This document shows positions 1-8,167 of a DNA stretch of 64,000 bases, piece after piece. Below the pieces are notes generated by a model. It searched no databases. It was given only the letters and a program-made list of their open reading frames with translations, and had not been told where the DNA came from. Where the stretch lies: contig OZ252041.1 of assembly GCA_965247995.1 (NCBI GenBank), positions 62,001 to 126,000 on the forward strand, in the 5' to 3' direction. A program made the position numbers and the translations under genes. Within the stretch, counting starts at the first letter, position 1, and each line of letters begins with the position of its first letter. The DNA comes from JASLZO01 sp965247995 (lineage in GTDB: Bacteria > Chloroflexota > Dehalococcoidia > UBA6926).

Positions 1-873
1 ATGCGCATACTGATCCCCATCGTCATCCTCGCCGGCGCCCTCCTAATCGGCATCAGCCAGACGTTCTATACCGTCGATCAAACGCAGCAGGCGATCATCA
101 CCCGCTTCGGTGAGTATCAGCGGACGATTGACACCCCCGGGCTTCATACGAAGACGCCGTTCGTTGAGGCGGCGCATCTGTTGGAGAAGCGTCTACTCAG
201 GTTCGACGCCACCGCATCGGAATTTCTCACGCAGGAGAAAAAAGCCCTCGTTATCGATTCCTTCGCGCGATACCGGATCATCAACCCACGAACGTTCTTC
301 GAAAGGGTGAGGTCTGAGACTTCCGCACGGGCACGTCTCGAGGCGATCGTGACATCTGAACTCCGCGAAGAGGTTGCGACCCATGACCAAATCGAGGTTA
401 TCCGCGACAATCGCGAGACTCTGATGCAAGAGGTGACCCAACGGAGCGACGTGAAGGCTCGGGAGTTCGGTATGCAGGTCGTGGACGTCCGTATCGTCCG
501 GGCCGACTTCCCCGGACAAGTGGCGCCTAGCGTGTATAGCCGCATGGTCTCCGAACGGACAAAGGTCGCGAACCAGTTCCGGGCGGAGGGCGCCGAACAG
601 GCGGACCGGATTCGCGGTGACGCAGAACGCGAGCAGAGGACGATCTTGGCCACGGCTGATCAAGAGGCGTTGGAGATCAGGGGAGAAGGCGAGGCCCAGG
701 CGATCCAAATCCTCGGAACCGCGATCAACAAGGACCGCGAGTTCTACCGCTTCGTCCGAACCCTCGAGGCTTACGCGAACTCACTGACGGGCGAGTCGAC
801 GTTCGTCGTTCCGTCAGACTCGGAGTTTTACCAGTTCCTCACCAGCTCCGTCTTGTTGCCGGACCGCGAGTAA
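1..873 (+). CDS. hflC: HflC-like SPFH/band-7 membrane protein (protease modulator)
   Basis: A 290-residue SPFH (stomatin/prohibitin/flotillin/HflK-C) protein. An N-terminal hydrophobic segment (about residues 3-20) anchors it in the membrane. The SPFH domain follows, with the HflC-typical stretch around residues 24-38 (VDQTQQAIITRFGEYQ), and then an alpha-helical, Ala/Glu/Arg-rich region from about 185 to 245. In bacteria HflC pairs with HflK to cage and modulate FtsH. Its partner hflK would normally lie immediately upstream, which is outside this window. The ATG at base 1 gives a normal HflC N-terminus, so the gene is probably complete although it abuts the window edge. Its stop is 8 bases from the stop of the convergent gene. 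The family assignment is firm; the regulatory target is inferred. Confidence 0.88.
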   Translation: MRILIPIVILAGALLIGISQTFYTVDQTQQAIITRFGEYQRTIDTPGLHTKTPFVEAAHLLEKRLLRFDATASEFLTQEKKALVIDSFARYRIINPRTFFERVRSETSARARLEAIVTSELREEVATHDQIEVIRDNRETLMQEVTQRSDVKAREFGMQVVDVRIVRADFPGQVAPSVYSRMVSERTKVANQFRAEGAEQADRIRGDAEREQRTILATADQEALEIRGEGEAQAIQILGTAINKDREFYRFVRTLEAYANSLTGESTFVVPSDSEFYQFLTSSVLLPDRE

Positions 874-881
874 CACTTCGG

Positions 882-1592
882 CTACGGCCCGCCCTCGGCC
901 GCAACAACGGAGCGCTGCCCGGTCTGGCAATGATCCACGACCGGGCATGATGAGCACCGCGGGTCCCGCGACCGGCACGTTTCCTTTCCGTGCGCTACCA
1001 ACAGCGCATGAAACTCGCCGTAGTGGCGCAATGGATCCAATTCCGGGTCACGATGGAACAGTCGTTGGGCGCGCCCATAATCGAGTGGCCGCCTCCTCGA
1101 GCTCATGCGCCCCAACACTCGCAGCGTGTACGCGTCTACAACGAATACCGGAAGCCGACCGGCGTACAGCAACATCGAATCCGCCGTCTCAGGCCCAATT
1201 CCGAAGACGCCTAAGAACTCCTCTCGGAGCGGCTTGAGCGGTTTCGACGAGAAGAGCTTGTCGAGGTCATCGTCGTATTGCTCCAGGAACTCGCCGAGAG
1301 CCCGGAGCTTCCGTGCCTTTGCGTTGAAGTAGCCGGATGGGCGGATCAACCCGGCCAACCGTTCTACCTCGATGTCTCGGAGTGCGCGAGGCGTCATGAC
1401 TCCGGCGACCTTCAGGTTTTCGATCGCGCGTTCCACATTCATCCACGCGGTGTTCTGGGTGAGCACAGCGCCCACGAGCATCTCGAAACGGGTATCGGAG
1501 GGCCACCAACCCTGCGGGCCATAAGCCGCCAACAGCCGGTCGAACAAATCGACCAAGCGAAGGCGTGGCCGAACCCTGGGGGCGGTGGTCAT
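882..1592 (-). CDS. HhH-GPD DNA glycosylase, endonuclease III-related (MagIII-like)
   Basis: A 236-residue base-excision-repair glycosylase. It has the N-terminal LTQNTAW motif, a helix-hairpin-helix reading GIGPETAD, the catalytic Asp in VVDAYTLRVLGR, and a C-terminal [4Fe-4S] cluster with spacing Cys-x6-Cys-x2-Cys-x5-Cys. At the position where endonuclease III carries its Schiff-base lysine (GVGRKTA) this protein has Glu. It should therefore act as a monofunctional glycosylase, as in the MagIII/3-methyladenine branch, without AP-lyase activity. The ATG at 1592 was chosen because upstream residues show no family similarity and the start overlaps the stop of the upstream flavoprotein gene by 4 bases, so the two are probably co-translated. 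The exact damaged-base substrate cannot be read from sequence. Confidence 0.85.
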   Translation of the reverse strand: MTTAPRVRPRLRLVDLFDRLLAAYGPQGWWPSDTRFEMLVGAVLTQNTAWMNVERAIENLKVAGVMTPRALRDIEVERLAGLIRPSGYFNAKARKLRALGEFLEQYDDDLDKLFSSKPLKPLREEFLGVFGIGPETADSMLLYAGRLPVFVVDAYTLRVLGRMSSRRRPLDYGRAQRLFHRDPELDPLRHYGEFHALLVAHGKETCRSRDPRCSSCPVVDHCQTGQRSVVAAEGGP

Positions 1593-2191
1593 ACCGAGGC
1601 GGCGGCAGCTTTGGTGACCAACATGTGCCCCTCCTCGTAGCAACGCCTCAGGTAATCCGGGTGGGCTTGGACCTCCTGGGGCCGTTCCAACCCGGTGAAG
1701 AGCAACCGGCCTTCTTCCCGAAAGTGGAAGCTGACGAACCACGATCGCGTCGCCTGGACCGCACCGTCGAACTCGTGCGGATCATCACGGTCCGCAGTCG
1801 CGATGATGAGGCCGATACCCATCCCGGGCGATCGGCGCAGGGTGCGAGCGAGCTTGTACTTCGCCACCCACAGCGCTTGCGTACGATCGAACATCGCTTT
1901 CGTTTGCGTGGGCACGCCCCGAAACGTTACCGGAAACGCCAAGAATACGATGTCGACCGATTGCAACCGCTGATAGACCGCTTGCATGTCGTCGAGAACG
2001 GTGCATGTGCCGGTCGGCATGCAGTCTTCCGAATGGGGGCAAATGCACGGAAGGATGCGACGGTCGAGCAACCGCACCTTCTCGACATGGGCGCCGGCAG
2101 CGGTGGCGCCTGCGATGGACTGGTCAAGCAGCGTCTCGCTGTTCCCATTTGCCCGTGTGCCACCCGCGATCGCGAGTACGGAAACCCCCAT
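1589..2191 (-). CDS. NAD(P)H-dependent FMN reductase / iron-sulfur flavoprotein family
   Basis: A 200-residue flavodoxin-fold protein. The FMN phosphate loop is near the N-terminus (AGGTRANGNSETLLDQ). The region around residues 46-60 has four cysteines in the pattern CxCx5Cx5C, followed by DDM. In iron-sulfur flavoproteins of the Isf/NADPH-dependent FMN reductase family this same place holds a compact CysxxCysxxCys cluster motif, so the spacing here is unusual. It may bind a cluster or only FMN. The ATG at 2191 is set by the conserved beta1-loop start. Transcription is divergent from pyrF and continues into the glycosylase gene with a 4-base overlap. The redox partner is unknown. Confidence 0.75.
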   Translation of the reverse strand: MGVSVLAIAGGTRANGNSETLLDQSIAGATAAGAHVEKVRLLDRRILPCICPHSEDCMPTGTCTVLDDMQAVYQRLQSVDIVFLAFPVTFRGVPTQTKAMFDRTQALWVAKYKLARTLRRSPGMGIGLIIATADRDDPHEFDGAVQATRSWFVSFHFREEGRLLFTGLERPQEVQAHPDYLRRCYEEGHMLVTKAAAASV

Positions 2192-2249
2192 TGAGGGATT
2201 ATATGAACCGGCCCGCATGCACGGGCCGCGATGGTAGGATTGCCGAACC

Positions 2250-3071
2250 GTGAGTTCTTTCCGCGAACGTCTGAATCGGGCCGTCGAGTCCCACGACAGC
2301 CTGCTATGCGTTGGGATCGACCCAGACCCGGAGCGGATGGGGACTCCGGACTTGTTTGACTTCGGCCGCGCCATTGTCGAAGCGACTTGGGACCTCGCCT
2401 GCGCTTTCAAGTTGAATCTCGCGTTCTTCGAGGCACACGGTTCGGCAGGGTATCGGGCGGTGGAGCGGATCGTTGAGACGATCGATGGGCGTGTCCCGGT
2501 GATCGCGGACGCCAAGCGGAATGACCTGGGAAACACAGCGCGGTTCTACGCCAAGGGGCTCTTTGAGTCGTTCGGATTTGACGCTGCCGTGGTCAACCCA
2601 TATCTCGGAACGGAAGGCGTCACACCGTTCCTCGAATACGAAGACCGAGGGATCTTGATCCTCTGCCGTACGTCCAATCCTGGGTCCGGCGACCTCCAGG
2701 ACCTGATCGTACGTCGTGCTGATGGTGAACTTCCCTTCTTCGAAGTCGTCGCCGAACTCGCCGCCTCCTGGAACACGCGTGGCAACGTCGGAATGGTTGC
2801 TGGGGCAACCTACCCGGAGCAGGCGCGCCGGATTCGCGAGATTGGTCCTGAGATGCCGCTCCTGCTGCCAGGGGTGGGGGCACAAGGCGGCGCACTGGAG
2901 GCGGCGCTGGCCGCCACGCTCGATGCCGACAACCGCGGCGTCATTGTGAACGTTTCACGTGGCGTTATTTTTGCCTCGCAAGGCCCGGACTTCGCAGACG
3001 CCGCTCGTGCGTCGGCGCAGACCTACCGTGGCCATATCGCTTCGGCCCGCAACGGCGCGTCGTTGTCCTAA
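2250..3071 (+). CDS. pyrF: Orotidine 5'-phosphate decarboxylase, type 2
   Basis: A 273-residue OMP decarboxylase that makes UMP in the last step of de novo pyrimidine synthesis. It carries the VGIDPDPERM start motif, the substrate-proximal Lys in FKLNLAFFE, and the catalytic DAKRND motif near residue 91. The C-terminal phosphate-binding segment is VNVSRGVIFA. The length and extra segments mark the longer type-2 PyrF branch found in Actinobacteria, Chloroflexota and Myxobacteria rather than the E. coli type. It starts at GTG and is divergent from the flavoprotein gene by 58 bases. Its stop overlaps the stop of the convergent transporter by 3-4 bases. Confidence 0.93.
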   Translation: MSSFRERLNRAVESHDSLLCVGIDPDPERMGTPDLFDFGRAIVEATWDLACAFKLNLAFFEAHGSAGYRAVERIVETIDGRVPVIADAKRNDLGNTARFYAKGLFESFGFDAAVVNPYLGTEGVTPFLEYEDRGILILCRTSNPGSGDLQDLIVRRADGELPFFEVVAELAASWNTRGNVGMVAGATYPEQARRIREIGPEMPLLLPGVGAQGGALEAALAATLDADNRGVIVNVSRGVIFASQGPDFADAARASAQTYRGHIASARNGASLS

Positions 3072-3979
3072 GGGACGCCTACCAGCGCCAACAACCCGGT
3101 GACCGTCGCGAGGCTGGCGAGAGTGCTCGCGATGACAATACTCGCGGCCATTGCCGGGCGTCCCCCAAACTCGGTCGCCACGATGGTTGTGAAGACGGCG
3201 GTCGGCATCGCGGCAGTTACGATGAGGACCCGCGCGGATATGTCGTCGAACCCGAGGATTCCTACGAGCCCGGCGGCCATGACTGCGGACGCCAGGAGGC
3301 GCACGAGCAGCGCGCCCACGATCGCACGCTTGTCGGAGAGGGAGGTGTTCGAGGCCAACTGCACTCCCAACACGACCAACATTCCGGGGACCGCCGCATC
3401 CCCGAGCAGGTCTGTGGAGCGCAGGAATCCCTCCGGGACCGTGAAACCCGCGGTACCAACCGCGGCTCCAGCGATCGCCGCGTAGACAACGGGCAAGCCG
3501 GCCACCGTCTTGAACGCCGTCTTCATCCCCGCGCTGCCCCGGGAGGTAATGAACACGCCCACCGTCCAACCCAGAATCGCCTGGAAGACGAAGAACACAA
3601 TCGCGACGTTGAACCCCGCATCCCCGTAGGCGAACAGGGCAACCGGCAACCCGTAGTTCCCCGCATTCATGAATAAAACGGATACAACGAATGTGGCTCT
3701 GGAAGGGCCCTGTAAGCGCAGCCCAAACCCAACGATCGACCCGAGTACGTACAACCCAACCAACAAAAGACCGCTGAAGAGCGCGATCCTCCCGATCTCG
3801 GTGACGGGAACCTCGGTCGTCGCGAGAGCGTGGAACACGAGGGCCGGGCTGAAGAGATATACGATTGCCGAGTTGAGAGGCCCGATCGGAAGCGGCCGGA
3901 ACCGGTGGAAGGCGGCCCCGGCCGCGGCAATCAGGAACACCGGAAGAATGACCTGCCCTATCACTTCCGCTAGCGGCAT
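3068..3979 (-). CDS. Auxin efflux carrier (AEC) family transporter
   Basis: A 303-residue integral membrane protein with about ten hydrophobic helices in two repeats. Family-typical features are the polar break NAGNYGLPVALFAYG in the fourth helix region and the matching C-terminal segment TAAMPTAVFTTIVATEFGG. Members of this family export organic acids or related anions; the substrate is not predictable here. The ATG at 3979 was preferred over one 17 codons upstream because it is preceded by GGAG and begins directly at the first hydrophobic helix. It is convergent with pyrF, with overlapping stop codons. Confidence 0.83.
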   Translation of the reverse strand: MPLAEVIGQVILPVFLIAAAGAAFHRFRPLPIGPLNSAIVYLFSPALVFHALATTEVPVTEIGRIALFSGLLLVGLYVLGSIVGFGLRLQGPSRATFVVSVLFMNAGNYGLPVALFAYGDAGFNVAIVFFVFQAILGWTVGVFITSRGSAGMKTAFKTVAGLPVVYAAIAGAAVGTAGFTVPEGFLRSTDLLGDAAVPGMLVVLGVQLASNTSLSDKRAIVGALLVRLLASAVMAAGLVGILGFDDISARVLIVTAAMPTAVFTTIVATEFGGRPAMAASIVIASTLASLATVTGLLALVGVP

Positions 3980-4059
3980 CGTGCACTCCGTCGCACCATC
4001 CGCAACGGTGGTACCATGCCCAACTCGCAACCGTTTCGGTCCGATAAAGGCAGTCCACT

Positions 4060-4320
4060 ATGCCGCGTGAGATCCCGGATATTCGGGTAGGCGATCACGT
4101 CCGTATGCGGAAACCCCACCCCTGCGGCGGGCAGGAGTGGACGGTTACGAGAGTCGGCGCCGATGTCGGCATACGGTGTCTGACGTGTGGGCGGCGTGTG
4201 ATGCTCGATCGCCTTGTGTACGAGAGAAGGTTGAAGCTCGTGATCGCCAGAGGTCAGCCAATCGACGAGGAGCCAGACGCTGTTTCTAGTCACGATGAGT
4301 CGAACGCGACAACTCCCTAA
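4060..4320 (+). CDS. DUF951 family protein
   Basis: An 86-residue basic protein of the DUF951 family (YyzM type). It has the signature pattern VGDxVxxRKPHPCGGxxW near the N-terminus, followed by an IRCLTCGRRVMLDR segment whose two cysteines, with the upstream Cys, could bind zinc. In Firmicutes and Chloroflexota this gene is often near chromosome-maintenance or nucleotide genes; its molecular function is not established. It starts 80 bases from the divergent transporter start. Its last 35 bases overlap the 3' end of the convergent HAD gene. Confidence 0.85.
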   Translation: MPREIPDIRVGDHVRMRKPHPCGGQEWTVTRVGADVGIRCLTCGRRVMLDRLVYERRLKLVIARGQPIDEEPDAVSSHDESNATTP

Positions 4321-5017
4321 CGAGACCCAGCACTTCGTGTAGCGACTGGACCACCGGGCAATCCTGGGGTTGGATTGTCGACTCATCGCGGTCGAGCAAC
4401 ACCGCGAACATACCGACACCTCGGGCGCCTATGACGTCGCCCAGATACTGGTCACCAACGTGGACCGCGTCCCCCGCAGCGACCCCGGAACGCCTCAAGG
4501 CCTCGAGAAACAATGGCGGGTTCGGCTTCGATGCGCCAACCTCGCCCGACGTTAACGCGAATTCGATGTACGGCGTGATTCCGAGGGACTCGGCGATGGC
4601 CCAGAGGTCTCCATCCATATTGGATATCAACCCAACGGTGTACCCGCCAGCCTTCAGACGTGAGAGAGTCGGCTCCACGTCGTCAAACAGCGCGAACCCC
4701 TCGTTGCGCTCACGGACCCCTGCGAAGATGCGCTGTGCTGTTTCGAGGTCGACCGTGGCCCCGGCGCCCGACAATAGGCGCTGTTCGTACCGCGCCCAGA
4801 ACGTGGTCACTTCGTCCGAATGGCGTTGCGACAGCGGTTGGCGGCGGCTCTCTTGAGCAAGGAATTCGTCTGCCCCGCGGTACGACTGGCGGACCGCAGC
4901 GGAGGTTAGTGTCACCCCGTGTTCAGAGGCGACTTGTACCTGCACCTGCTCCCGTGGGGGATCGAAACGGGCAACCGTGTTATAGAAATCCAAGAACACG
5001 GCGCGGATCGGAGGCAT
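4286..5017 (-). CDS. HAD-superfamily hydrolase (subfamily IA)
   Basis: A 243-residue haloacid-dehalogenase-like hydrolase. Motif I is FLDFYNTVAR near residues 8-17, which keeps the nucleophilic Asp but replaces the usual second Asp by Tyr/Asn in DxxNT. A helical cap domain spans about residues 20-105. Motif II is LISNMDGD, motif III is the Lys in GASKPNP, and motif IV is HVGDQYLGDVIGA. The missing second Asp of motif I argues for phosphatase-atypical chemistry, such as dehalogenase-like or noncanonical phosphohydrolase activity, but the context gives no substrate. The gene is convergent with the DUF951 gene, and their 3' ends overlap. Confidence 0.82.
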   Translation of the reverse strand: MPPIRAVFLDFYNTVARFDPPREQVQVQVASEHGVTLTSAAVRQSYRGADEFLAQESRRQPLSQRHSDEVTTFWARYEQRLLSGAGATVDLETAQRIFAGVRERNEGFALFDDVEPTLSRLKAGGYTVGLISNMDGDLWAIAESLGITPYIEFALTSGEVGASKPNPPLFLEALRRSGVAAGDAVHVGDQYLGDVIGARGVGMFAVLLDRDESTIQPQDCPVVQSLHEVLGLVRELSRSTHRD

Positions 5018-5064
5018 CGTCCGGCGATTCTATCAGCCGAGTTGGGAGGTAACGTCGGCTCGTG

Positions 5065-5093
5065 TTGACCCGTCGGCGTGCCCGGAATAGCAT
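5065..5093 (+). promoter_or_regulatory. Candidate sigma70-type promoter upstream of the SWIM gene
   Basis: A TTGACC hexamer (5 of 6 matches to the -35 consensus) lies 17 bases before TAGCAT (4 of 6 matches to the -10 consensus). Transcription would start near 5100, about 130 bases before the SWIM gene start and just ahead of two hairpins. It is predicted from sequence only. Confidence 0.4.
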
Positions 5094-5099
5094 GATGGC

Positions 5100-5196
5100 G
5101 TGGAAGGGCAACGGTAGGTTGAATCGGCGGTTACCAATGCCCCGTGCCATCCAACAAGGGCACCGCGTATGGATCTGAGCGGTGCCCTTCCGTTTT
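5100..5196 (+). ncRNA. Candidate structured leader or small RNA ending in an intrinsic-terminator-like hairpin
   Basis: Two hairpins follow the candidate promoter. The first pairs GGGCA (5106-5110) with TGCCC (5138-5142) and GGTA (5113-5116) with TACC (5132-5135). The second is an 11-base-pair perfect stem at 5156-5166 and 5179-5189 followed by CCGTTTT. No plus-strand gene ends upstream, so the terminator-like hairpin cannot serve one. The element is either a short RNA of about 95 bases or an attenuator in the leader of the SWIM gene. It does not match SRP RNA, tmRNA or 6S RNA signatures that I can recognise. Confidence 0.33.
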
Positions 5197-5230
5197 GCTT
5201 CCCGCCGCATCTTGTGATGGGGGACGAAGA

Positions 5231-5515
5231 ATGAACTCAAGCCTCATCGGGAAAATCGAGAAGGCTCGCCGGTACGCCGAGGAACGTGAGACGCGGATAT
5301 CGTTCGAGGGTTTCTCCGTTCGTATTCGCGGCGATAACTCCAGCCATACGGTCGGTTATCGGGACGGCGAGTTCTCCTGCGATTGCACCTTCTTTCCCGG
5401 ATGGGACACCTGTAGCCACGTGATGGCCCTCGAGCGCATCCTCGATGGAATGCTCCCTGATGTCTCCCGGCGTCCGGGGTCCCAACACCCGGCGCAACAA
5501 GGGTTCTCGCTCTAA
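5231..5515 (+). CDS. Small SWIM zinc-finger domain protein
   Basis: A 94-residue protein whose core is a SWIM-type zinc motif, CxC...CxH, reading CDCTFFPGWDTCSHV at about residues 55-69. A beta-rich strand pair precedes it. SWIM domains bind nucleic acid or protein and are usually part of larger proteins (SWI2/SNF2 ATPases, MuDR transposases); a stand-alone version like this is short. The ATG at 5231 is preceded by GGGGGA at good spacing, and the longer upstream reading frame would run through the terminator-like hairpin. The 3' end overlaps the convergent HIT gene stop by 4 bases. Partner and function are unknown. Confidence 0.7.
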   Translation: MNSSLIGKIEKARRYAEERETRISFEGFSVRIRGDNSSHTVGYRDGEFSCDCTFFPGWDTCSHVMALERILDGMLPDVSRRPGSQHPAQQGFSL

Positions 5516-6006
5516 CGATGCAACCGCGGCAATAGCCGCGCATAGGTCCGGTCTAGTGTTTCGGGAAGGACCTTCGTCCCGGCAATCACCGGCATGTAGT
5601 TCGTGTCCCCGTCCCATCGCGGGACCACGTGGACGTGCAGATGTCCAGGCACGCCGGCTCCTCCTGAAGATCCGACGTTCATCCCAAGATTGAAACCATC
5701 GGGGCGATATTCTTCTTGGAGAGCCCGGACGGCTTGCTGCGCCAACGTCCAAAGTTGGTGGCCAACTTCCGCAGCGAGCGCGCTCAAATCGCCACCATGC
5801 CCGAAGGGCGCCGCCAACACGTGGCCGGTGTTGTATGGATATTTATTCAGGACGAGGTAGGCGGACTGCCCCCGAGCCAAAATCAAGGCTTCCGCGTCAT
5901 TTCCTCGTTGGGGGCCTTCGCACAAGAAGCACCCCGCCGCTTGATTGCTTTCTTGGTCTTCTCCAGCCATGTACTCCGCCCGCCAGGGTGTCCAAAGAAG
6001 ATCCAT
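5512..6006 (-). CDS. HIT-family nucleotide hydrolase/phosphorylase (Ap4A-type)
   Basis: A 164-residue histidine-triad protein. It begins with the LLWTPWRAEYM segment typical of Ap4A-phosphorylase-like HIT proteins. A CFLC pair near residues 27-30, possibly zinc-linked, follows, then NKYPYNTGHVLAAP, and the catalytic triad is in GHLHVHVVPRW. Such enzymes act on nucleoside 5'-phosphoryl bonds, often diadenosine polyphosphates. The ATG at 6006 is fixed by the conserved start motif. It follows the DUF255 gene on the same strand with an 8-base gap, so both probably share a transcript. Confidence 0.9.
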   Translation of the reverse strand: MDLLWTPWRAEYMAGEDQESNQAAGCFLCEGPQRGNDAEALILARGQSAYLVLNKYPYNTGHVLAAPFGHGGDLSALAAEVGHQLWTLAQQAVRALQEEYRPDGFNLGMNVGSSGGAGVPGHLHVHVVPRWDGDTNYMPVIAGTKVLPETLDRTYARLLPRLHR

Positions 6007-6014
6007 GGATCTTC

Positions 6015-8102
6015 TCACGCGAACGGAGTGGGTGAAGACGCTCCCGCATCGAGCTGTCCAGCGAGCGCGTCTGGGGTGGTCACTGGCAGCTTGCACACAA
6101 AATGTTCGCATACGAACGCCGTCGGCAGCCCGTTCACCATCGACCGCCCGTCCATGACGGGAAGATCTTCCAAGTCCCAAACCTCGTCTGGACCGGCGGC
6201 AACTAGGACTTTGTTCGGCATATAACGCTCGTACACGACACGTAGCAGGTCTCTCGTGCCCTCGTGGTCTAGTGGGCCCACGACGGCGATCTCTTTGGAC
6301 GCGGCCAGGTACAGATCAAGCGCGCAAAGCCAGTATCCGACCGCTCCCGGGTATCGGTCCATGTACTCTCGCACTCCCTCCAGGGATTCGGTCGCTACAC
6401 GCCTGTATCGATCGGCCCCCGTCAGGGAAGAGAGGCGCAGCAATAGCTCGGTCGCGTTTGCACCGCCGGACGGAATCGCATTGTCCAACACCGTGCGAGG
6501 TCTGATCAGCAACGAATCCTCGACGTCACCACCGACATCGAAGAACATGCGCTCATCCGCGTCCCAGAATTGGCCCATCACCACTTCCGCGAGCGCGATT
6601 GCCTCGTCGAGCCAACGGCGATCGAACGTCGTTTCATAGAGAGAAAGCAGCCCGTTTGCGAGGAAAGCGTGGTCCTCCAAATACCCGGGCACCGCCGACG
6701 CGCCACTCAGATATAAACGGAGCAGGCGGCCATCTTCACGCTTCAATCTATTCAATACGAACTCGGCAATCTCGGTGGCGATCGTGACTAGGTCAGGCCG
6801 TTCCAGCGTTGCTCCTGCCTCTGCGAACGCGCGCAGGGCCAACCCGTTCCACCCCGTCAACACCTTCTCATCGCGGGCGGGTGGGACGCGGAGTTCCCTT
6901 GCCTGCCACAGCCGTGTCCGTGCCGACTCCAGCTGATCCTCCGAGTCCGGTACGGAGGCAGCGAACCGTGATGCCAGTTCCTCCGGTGACAACACCCGGC
7001 TCAACACCGAACGCCCGTGCTCGTAGTTACCGGCGTTGGAGACGCCGTACGCCAGGTTGATGACCTTTGCATCGTCGGGTCCCACTGCAGCCTGGACTTC
7101 TGACGGATCCCAAACGTAGAACCGGCCCTCTTCGCCCTCGCTGTCGGCATCGAGCGTGGAATAGATCCCGCCATCGGGGGAGCGCATGTCACGAGCGAGG
7201 AACTCCAGTGTCTGCTCGACGACGACGCGGTAAGACGACCGACCCTCCAGCTGAAACGCATGGAGGTAGACCAGCGCAAGCTGGGCGTTGTCATAGAGCA
7301 TCTTCTCGAAGTGCGGGACGAGCCACTGCGCGTCGGTGCTGTACCGCGCGAAACCACCGCCTAAGTGATCGTAGATCCCTCCGCGGGCCATACTGGTGAG
7401 GACGGTCTGAATCATTGACTTCGCGTCTTCGCTCTCCGTCCTTAAGCAATGTCGGAGCAAGAACTCGACGAGCATTGGCTGAGGGAACTTGGGCGCGGTG
7501 CCGAATCCGCCGTTCGTCCGATCGAACGTCGGCGCCAACTGTTCGAAAGCCGCGTCCAACAACGGCACATCCAGAACGGTCTCGACGTCATTGCGCGCTG
7601 TCATCGCCTGCGCCACATGGCGAAGAACGTTTTCCGCAGTCTCATCAACCTCGTTACGCCGACCCTCGTACGCGTCGAGGACCGCCCGGAGGACTCGCGG
7701 GAACCCGAGCATCCCGGGCCTGTCCTCCGGCGGGAAGTACGTACCCCCAAAAAACGGTTTCCCTTCAGGAGTGAGGAAAACGGACATCGGCCATCCGCCG
7801 TGGCCGGTGAGTGCCTGGACCGCATCCATATACAGCGCGTCGATGTCGGGCCGCTCTTCTCGGTCAACCTTGATCGACACGAACGATTCGTTCAGGAGCG
7901 CAGCAGTGTCCACGTTCTCGAACGATTCCCGCTCCATTACATGGCACCAGTGGCACGCGGCGTATCCGACCGAAAGAAAGACCGGTTTCGATTCATCGTG
8001 CGCACGGGCGAACGCCTGGTCGCCCCATGGGTACCAATCGACAGGGTTCTCGGCGTGCTGGAGAAGGTAGGGGCTCTTCTCGTTCGCGAGCCGGTTTGGC
8101 AT
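6015..8102 (-). CDS. Thioredoxin-fold DUF255 protein (YyaL/SSP411 family)
   Basis: A protein of about 695 residues. The N-terminal DUF255 thioredoxin-like domain begins NRLANEKSPYLLQHA and has a CxxC site in AACHWCHVMERESF, followed by KVDREERPDID. The rest is an (alpha/alpha)6-barrel-like region related to N-acylglucosamine 2-epimerase/cellobiose-epimerase folds, with GGGFARYSTDAQWLVPHFEKM typical of the family (human SPATA20, B. subtilis YyaL). The cellular substrate is unknown. ATG 8102 follows GAGGTGG; a GTG three codons earlier is the alternative. It is co-directional with the HIT gene downstream. Confidence 0.9.
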   Translation of the reverse strand: MPNRLANEKSPYLLQHAENPVDWYPWGDQAFARAHDESKPVFLSVGYAACHWCHVMERESFENVDTAALLNESFVSIKVDREERPDIDALYMDAVQALTGHGGWPMSVFLTPEGKPFFGGTYFPPEDRPGMLGFPRVLRAVLDAYEGRRNEVDETAENVLRHVAQAMTARNDVETVLDVPLLDAAFEQLAPTFDRTNGGFGTAPKFPQPMLVEFLLRHCLRTESEDAKSMIQTVLTSMARGGIYDHLGGGFARYSTDAQWLVPHFEKMLYDNAQLALVYLHAFQLEGRSSYRVVVEQTLEFLARDMRSPDGGIYSTLDADSEGEEGRFYVWDPSEVQAAVGPDDAKVINLAYGVSNAGNYEHGRSVLSRVLSPEELASRFAASVPDSEDQLESARTRLWQARELRVPPARDEKVLTGWNGLALRAFAEAGATLERPDLVTIATEIAEFVLNRLKREDGRLLRLYLSGASAVPGYLEDHAFLANGLLSLYETTFDRRWLDEAIALAEVVMGQFWDADERMFFDVGGDVEDSLLIRPRTVLDNAIPSGGANATELLLRLSSLTGADRYRRVATESLEGVREYMDRYPGAVGYWLCALDLYLAASKEIAVVGPLDHEGTRDLLRVVYERYMPNKVLVAAGPDEVWDLEDLPVMDGRSMVNGLPTAFVCEHFVCKLPVTTPDALAGQLDAGASSPTPFA

Positions 8103-8167
8103 CTCGACCACCTCGTATCGGGAAAGGGGCTGATGAGCGCGGACGGAATCCCAGGACGGTCAGACCT

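Noticed and set aside
5100..5196. SRP (4.5S) RNA
   Set aside because: The GGAAG-containing conserved apical loop sequence is missing; only hairpins resembling a terminator are present.
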